Assembly (NCBI GenBank): GCA_937965795.1
Contig: CALCMD010000031.1
Coordinates: forward strand, 1 to 28,574
Length of the DNA stretch: 28,574 bases
Direction of reading: 5' to 3'
From: an uncultured Lachnospiraceae bacterium
GTDB lineage: Bacteria > Bacillota > Clostridia > Lachnospirales > Lachnospiraceae
In this document: positions 26,844 to 28,574 of the stretch, piece by piece
Layout: each line of letters opens with the position of its first letter
Numbering within the stretch: position 1 is the first letter of the stretch
Translations under genes and position numbers: made by a program
The notes under the pieces: model-generated
Seen by the model: only the letters and a program-made list of their open reading frames with translations
The model's database searches: none
What the model was told of the DNA's origin: nothing

Positions 26844-28385
26844 TTATTTCTTTAACAGGAGAGACTTTCCTGTCATTTCCTCTGGCTGCTCCATGCCCAT
26901 CATCTCGATCAGTGTCGGAGCGATGTCCGCCAGGCATCCGCCCTCTCGCAGCGTATAATCGCTGTCATAGTTTACGAGAATAAACGGTACCGGATTCGTG
27001 GTGTGCGCAGTAAACGGCGCGCCTGTTCCATAGTCTACAAGCTGCTCTGCATTCCCGTGATCTGCACAGATAAACATCTGTCCGTCCACGGATTTCAGCG
27101 CTTCAACTGCCTTTCCTACGCATTCATCTACTGCCTCTACCGCCTGAATCGCCGCGTTTTCGATTCCTGTATGACCTACCATATCCGGATTTGCGAAGTT
27201 GATGATAATGACGTCATATTTGCCCGATTGGATCGCTTCTACCAGTTTATCGCACACCTCGTATGCGCTCATCTCCGGTTTCAGGTCATAAGTCGCCACC
27301 TTCGGGGATTTTACAAGAATTCTATCTTCTCCCTCGTTCGGCTCTTCTACGCCGCCGTTAAAGAAAAAGGTAACATGCGCATATTTCTCCGTCTCCGCAA
27401 TTCTGGCCTGCGTCTTTCCGTTTGCCGCCAGAAATTCGCCAAACGTATTTGTAATCGATACCTTGTGGAAAGCCACCTCTTTGTTTGGAATCGTTTCGTC
27501 ATATTCTGTAAAGCATACATATGTCAGAGCCAGTTTCTTATCCCTTGCAAATCCGTCAAACTCATCACAGCAGAATGCACGGCTGATCTCTCTTGCACGG
27601 TCCGGGCGGAAGTTAAAGAAGATAATCGAATCTCCGTCTTTGATCGTAGCTACCGGCTCGCCGTTTTTCTGTACGACGGTCGGAAGCATGAACTCATCGT
27701 TCTTTCCATCTTTATAAGACTGCTCTACCGCACACACGCAGCACGCAGCCGTCTGTCCCACGCCTTTTACCATCGCATTGTAAGCCAGCTCTACTCTGTC
27801 CCAGCGGTTGTCACGGTCCATTGCATAGTAACGTCCCATAACGGAAGCGATCTCTCCAACGCCGATTTTCTTCATCTCATCGCTTAACTGCTGCACGAAA
27901 TCCTTACCGGATGTAGGCGGTGTGTCACGCCCGTCCAGAAAACAGTGCACATAGACTTTATCCAGCCCTTCTCTTTTTGCCAGCTCCAAAAGGCCATACA
28001 GGTGCGTATTGTGACTGTGTACGCCGCCATCCGAAAGCAGTCCGAACATATGAAGCGCAGAACCGTTTTCCTTTGCATTTCTTACTGCATGAAGAAGCGC
28101 TTCGTTTTTAAAGAAATCACCGTCCTGAATCTCTTTTGTAATTCTGGTAAGTTCCTGATATACGATACGGCCTGCACCCATATTCAGGTGTCCTACCTCT
28201 GAATTTCCCATCTGCCCATCCGGAAGCCCGACTGCCATTCCGCTGGCATTTCCCTGTACAAACGGACACTCCGCCATCAGCCTGTCCATCACAGGTGTAT
28301 TCGCCTCCGCCACTGCGTTTCCCTGTGTCTTTTCATTCAAACCATATCCATCCAGAATCATTAAAACCGTAGGTTTTTTACTCAT
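26844..28385 (-). CDS. gpmI: 2,3-bisphosphoglycerate-independent phosphoglycerate mutase
   Basis: A 513-residue cytosolic manganese-dependent enzyme of the alkaline phosphatase superfamily that interconverts 3- and 2-phosphoglycerate. Metal-site and catalytic motifs are in order: MILDGYGLN (Asp ligand), GQMGNSEVGHLNMGAGRIV with the phospho-Ser in GNSEVGH, HCFLDGRDTPP, GRYYAMDRDNRWDR, and late metal-binding segments NFANPDMVGHTG and CADHGNAEQ. Length is normal (about 510). GGAG precedes the ATG, and a good promoter lies about 50 bases upstream. Its product is the substrate of the convergently encoded enolase. Translation appears coupled to the small Cys protein downstream. Confidence 0.97.
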   Translation of the reverse strand: MSKKPTVLMILDGYGLNEKTQGNAVAEANTPVMDRLMAECPFVQGNASGMAVGLPDGQMGNSEVGHLNMGAGRIVYQELTRITKEIQDGDFFKNEALLHAVRNAKENGSALHMFGLLSDGGVHSHNTHLYGLLELAKREGLDKVYVHCFLDGRDTPPTSGKDFVQQLSDEMKKIGVGEIASVMGRYYAMDRDNRWDRVELAYNAMVKGVGQTAACCVCAVEQSYKDGKNDEFMLPTVVQKNGEPVATIKDGDSIIFFNFRPDRAREISRAFCCDEFDGFARDKKLALTYVCFTEYDETIPNKEVAFHKVSITNTFGEFLAANGKTQARIAETEKYAHVTFFFNGGVEEPNEGEDRILVKSPKVATYDLKPEMSAYEVCDKLVEAIQSGKYDVIIINFANPDMVGHTGIENAAIQAVEAVDECVGKAVEALKSVDGQMFICADHGNAEQLVDYGTGAPFTAHTTNPVPFILVNYDSDYTLREGGCLADIAPTLIEMMGMEQPEEMTGKSLLLKK

Positions 28386-28435
28386 GTTTTTTCTCCTTTA
28401 TTGAAATAGAATTTCTATATCTCTTCTAACTTTTT

Positions 28436-28464
28436 ATTGTACATGATTTCTTTGGTTTCGTCAA
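28436..28464 (-). promoter_or_regulatory. SigA-type promoter of gpmI
   Basis: On the minus strand TTGACG (28459-28464), 17 bases, TACAAT (28436-28441), each one base from consensus. The leader of about 45 bases contains a short perfect palindrome (ATAGAATTTCTAT, 28406-28418) before the GGAG site. Confidence 0.75.
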
Positions 28465-28487
28465 TTTGTAATCCGGGTTTTTCTGAC

Positions 28488-28574
28488 TATTCTGGTTTGA
28501 CAGGGAGGTCGCTTGCGCCGGACAGTTACGAAGCCGATGGTTTACAGGCTTACCCCGGACGTCGGAATACCTGC
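28488..28574 (+). other. Unassigned GC-rich edge segment, possibly the start of a transcript on the plus strand
   Basis: After an AT-rich stretch the sequence turns GC-rich from about 28500 to the window end. A weak -10-like TATTCT (28488-28493) with TTGTAA 16 bases upstream could start a transcript pointing right. Two forward frames stay open to the edge, one with GGGAGG four bases before a TTG, but the segment is too short to decide between a coding start, a structured RNA or nothing. Confidence 0.2.

Noticed and set aside
28485..28574. 5' end of tmRNA (ssrA)
   Set aside because: TTCTGG and GACAGGGA look similar, but the GGGG acceptor start is missing, one base of the conserved UUCGAC segment is absent, and the rest cannot be checked.
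1..28574. CRISPR arrays, tRNA or rRNA genes, insertion sequences, prophage or defence genes
   Set aside because: No regularly spaced repeats, tRNA-like T-loops, transposase motifs, terminal inverted repeats or phage proteins were found on either strand.

Overview
The window most likely comes from the chromosome of an obligately anaerobic Firmicute of the class Clostridia, probably family Lachnospiraceae. The evidence is two oxygen-sensitive glycyl-radical enzymes (pyruvate formate-lyase and class III ribonucleotide reductase), strong AGGAGG ribosome-binding sites, Lys-rich secreted proteins with FIVAR, BspA-like and FN3-like modules, and an ammonium transporter fused to a PII domain. The genus cannot be fixed from this sequence. 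Bases 1-19 are an Illumina adapter remnant, so the left edge is an assembly end. It cuts a minus-strand phosphodiesterase gene after nine codons.

Layout. 20-2350: the broken YfcE-like gene, a rhodanese with a TTG start, a small Asn/Ser-rich protein, and a plus-strand M18 aminopeptidase with its own promoter. 2381-8166: a large secreted FIVAR/LRR protein and the pflB-pflA pair, with a strong promoter and a Rex-like operator in front of pflB. 8438-9814: a secreted SGNH esterase. 9881-14966 (minus): a conserved growth cluster, pyrH-frr-(terminator)-uppS-cdsA-dxr-rseP, covering UMP supply, ribosome recycling, isoprenoids, undecaprenyl carrier, phospholipid and intramembrane proteolysis. 15027-20765 (minus): a tight six-gene run, C_GCAxxG protein-tcdA-trkA-trkH-amidohydrolase-DMT transporter. 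20949-23081 (minus): nrdD. 23228-26478 (plus): amt-PII then enolase. 26524-28385 (minus): gpmI and a small Cys-containing protein, convergent with eno. The last ~75 bases are unassigned.

How it fits together. The metabolic genes describe fermentative growth: phosphoglycerate mutase and enolase make PEP, pyruvate formate-lyase makes acetyl-CoA and formate, and a Rex-like site suggests NADH-responsive control. Most genes are housekeeping. The unusual material lies between genes. A perfect-consensus promoter is followed by a very strong leader terminator, overlapped by a 27-codon ORF, before amt-PII. A second terminator hairpin carries the ribosome-binding site of eno in its loop and its U-tract ends at the eno start codon. 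Terminators also sit inside pflB-pflA and frr-uppS. Three mRNA leaders begin with, or near, stable hairpins. No tRNA, rRNA, CRISPR array, insertion sequence or phage gene was seen. No clearly new multi-gene system is present; the best candidate for undescribed biology is the attenuated amt-PII/eno region at 23196-25225.
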